Shown here: positions 6,649 through 7,448 of the stretch, piece by piece
Layout: the number at the start of each line of letters is the position of its first letter
Position numbering within the stretch: position 1 is the first letter of the stretch
Assembly (NCBI GenBank): GCA_003543635.1
Contig: DNAE01000182.1
Span: 1-7,448 of the forward strand
DNA: 7,448 nt
Reading direction: 5' to 3'
DNA from: Clostridiales bacterium
GTDB taxonomy: Bacteria; Bacillota; Clostridia; Saccharofermentanales; Saccharofermentanaceae
Made by a program: the position numbers and the translations under genes
Notes under the pieces: model-generated
Seen by the model: only the letters and a program-made list of their open reading frames with translations
What the model was told of the DNA's origin: nothing
Database searches by the model: none

Positions 6649-7168
6649 GGGATATAACCTCCAAAAGCTTGTCGACACGCTCTCCGCCGAAGAGGATTAT
6701 CCCCACGAAGAGGAAAGTACCGATAACGGCGCAGATATCGGCGATATTAAAGATCGGGAACGTATAAGGGCCGAAGTCAAAACGAAGGAAATCAACCACC
6801 GACCTGTAGAGGACCCTGTCAAGGAAGTTTCCTATGGCCCCGGAAAGGAGCAGGCAGAATGCGATACAGGAAAGGGAGTCGTGAAGCTTGGACGCCTTGA
6901 TGAGAGCGTAGAAGATGATCACCCCGAGTATGGCCGATATTCCCGTAAGGACTGTTATTCCCCAGCTCTTGTCCGCCAGGAAACTGAAGGCACTGCCGGT
7001 ATTCCTCACATAGTGAAGGGAGAAAAATCCCGCAATTATGTCCTTCTTCTCGTATAGGCTCATCTCATTCGTTATCAACCGCTTGCTCGTCCAATCAAGG
7101 GCGATCAAAACAAGCGAGAAGAAAAACGCAAACAAAAAGTGGCCGTACTTCAATCTCTTCTCATTCAT
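6626..7168 (-). CDS. lspA: Lipoprotein signal peptidase (signal peptidase II)
   Basis: LspA is the membrane aspartyl protease that removes signal peptides from diacylglyceryl-modified prolipoproteins. The 180 residues match the usual size of about 150-180. Four hydrophobic segments are visible at about 10-25, 70-90, 97-115 and 140-160. Family motifs follow in order: D25 in the first helix (LDWTSK), VRNTGSAF at 54-61, GNFLDR at 113-118 with catalytic D117, VVDF at 124-127, and FNIAD at 140-144 with catalytic D144. Ser replaces the more usual Ala in NTGSAF, which seems minor. The ATG overlaps the ymdB stop by 8 bases (ATGAATGA) and has AGAAGG 10 bases upstream, so coupled translation is likely. 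The 3' end overlaps the rluD-family gene by 23 bases. Confidence 0.96.
   Translation of the reverse strand: MNEKRLKYGHFLFAFFFSLVLIALDWTSKRLITNEMSLYEKKDIIAGFFSLHYVRNTGSAFSFLADKSWGITVLTGISAILGVIIFYALIKASKLHDSLSCIAFCLLLSGAIGNFLDRVLYRSVVDFLRFDFGPYTFPIFNIADICAVIGTFLFVGIILFGGERVDKLLEVISHDIKIGG
6658..6662 (-). promoter_or_regulatory. Shine-Dalgarno sequence of the rluD-family gene
   Basis: GGAGG on the minus strand, 9 bases before the ATG at 6648 and inside the 3' end of lspA. It fixes the start at 6648, because no comparable site lies before the in-frame ATG at 6678. Confidence 0.85.
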
Positions 7169-7448
7169 ATTCCGTAAACCTTCTTATCCCTTTACATTTT
7201 CCGTCATTATCAACGTTTACTATTATACCGTTAATGGAGCCGTCGCCAATGGCAGGTTCATATCTTGCCGGGATCTTATCCCTGAGCCTCCTGAGTGACG
7301 TCTCGATATCCATACCCAAAACGGAATCGGTACATCCCGTCATACCCGCATCCGTGATATATCCGGTACCGCCCTTTAAGATCCTCTCATCAGCTGTCTG
7401 GACATGGGTATGGGTCCCTACCACCAGGGATACCCTGCCGTCGAGATA
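7161..7448 (-). CDS. ymdB: YmdB-family metallophosphoesterase, C-terminal part (5' end outside window)
   Basis: The last 96 codons of a YmdB-like metallophosphoesterase, a cytoplasmic phosphodiesterase family (about 260 residues); the Bacillus subtilis member hydrolyses cyclic nucleotides and influences biofilm and motility gene expression. The frame is open to the window edge, beginning Tyr-Leu-Asp-Gly-Arg-Val-Ser; the GTG at 7424 is therefore an internal valine, not a start. The diagnostic stretch is VVGTHTHVQTADERIL at visible residues 9-24, where the GTHTH histidines are metal ligands, followed by GYITDAGMTG and DSVLGM. The N-terminal metal-binding motifs lie outside the window. The TGA overlaps the lspA start by 8 bases. 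In Bacillus ymdB sits elsewhere, so linkage to lspA reflects a different arrangement in this lineage. Confidence 0.92.
   Translation of the reverse strand, partial: YLDGRVSLVVGTHTHVQTADERILKGGTGYITDAGMTGCTDSVLGMDIETSLRRLRDKIPARYEPAIGDGSINGIIVNVDNDGKCKGIRRFTEYE
7179..7184 (-). promoter_or_regulatory. Shine-Dalgarno sequence of lspA
   Basis: AGAAGG on the minus strand, 10 bases before the lspA ATG at 7168 and inside the 3' end of ymdB. It supports the 7168 start and coupling through the ATGAATGA overlap. Confidence 0.7.

Noticed and set aside
6649..6678. Longer rluD-family reading frame starting at 6678
   Set aside because: The ten extra residues lie in lspA coding sequence and no good ribosome site precedes them, whereas GGAGG lies 9 bases before the ATG at 6648.
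6581..7057. A 158-codon plus-strand open frame opposite lspA
   Set aside because: It is a charged, low-complexity mirror of the hydrophobic LspA frame, in codon register with it, and has no family signature.
1..7448. A mobile element, defence island or novel system
   Set aside because: All genes belong to known core housekeeping families with uniform codon use; there are no integrases, transposases, direct-repeat arrays or unexplained gene-sized gaps.

Overview
The window is a compact bacterial chromosomal segment, almost certainly from a low-GC-lineage Gram-positive of the class Clostridia. The reason is gene content: phoH, a PgpH-type HD phosphodiesterase, ybeY, era and recO in this order is a classic Firmicutes core cluster, here preceded by ymdB, lspA and an rluD-family gene. 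Base composition is moderate, and the coding strands strongly avoid the codons TTA, CTA and TCA. I cannot name genus or species from the sequence. The yqfC/yqfD pair that often precedes phoH in spore-forming relatives is not in the window, and neither are dgkA and cdd, which usually separate ybeY from era.

Layout: positions 1-498 on the plus strand hold the C-terminal end of a DinG/Rad3-like DNA helicase, which begins outside the window. Everything else (499-7448) is one minus-strand gene string, read from right to left: ymdB (3' part only), lspA, rluD-family, phoH, pgpH, a ybeY-era fusion, recO. The helicase and recO are convergent and their stop codons touch with no base between them. Minus-strand neighbours overlap by 8, 23, 8, 11 and 1 bases. 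The only gap is 14 bases, between the rluD-family gene and phoH. No stretch of 300 bases lacks a gene, and I see no tRNA, rRNA, CRISPR array, insertion sequence or phage gene.

Function: the string joins RNA and ribosome maturation (pseudouridine synthase, PhoH, YbeY, Era), cyclic-nucleotide breakdown (YmdB-type phosphodiesterase and PgpH, expected to hydrolyse c-di-AMP), lipoprotein processing (LspA) and DNA repair (RecO). The overlaps, together with Shine-Dalgarno sequences inside the preceding genes, suggest translational coupling.

The two points most worth attention are (a) YbeY and Era encoded as one 501-residue protein with all catalytic motifs intact on both halves, which would tie the 16S rRNA 3'-end nuclease to the GTPase that binds the same RNA end; and (b) a 32-base, nearly pure A/T palindrome at 5727-5758. 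It covers the last codons of the rluD-family gene and the gap before phoH, contains TATAAT boxes, and sits before a phoH start that has no Shine-Dalgarno sequence. It is the best candidate for an internal promoter or operator that splits the string in two. Apart from these, the region is ordinary core genome and I see no sign of a new defence or mobile system.
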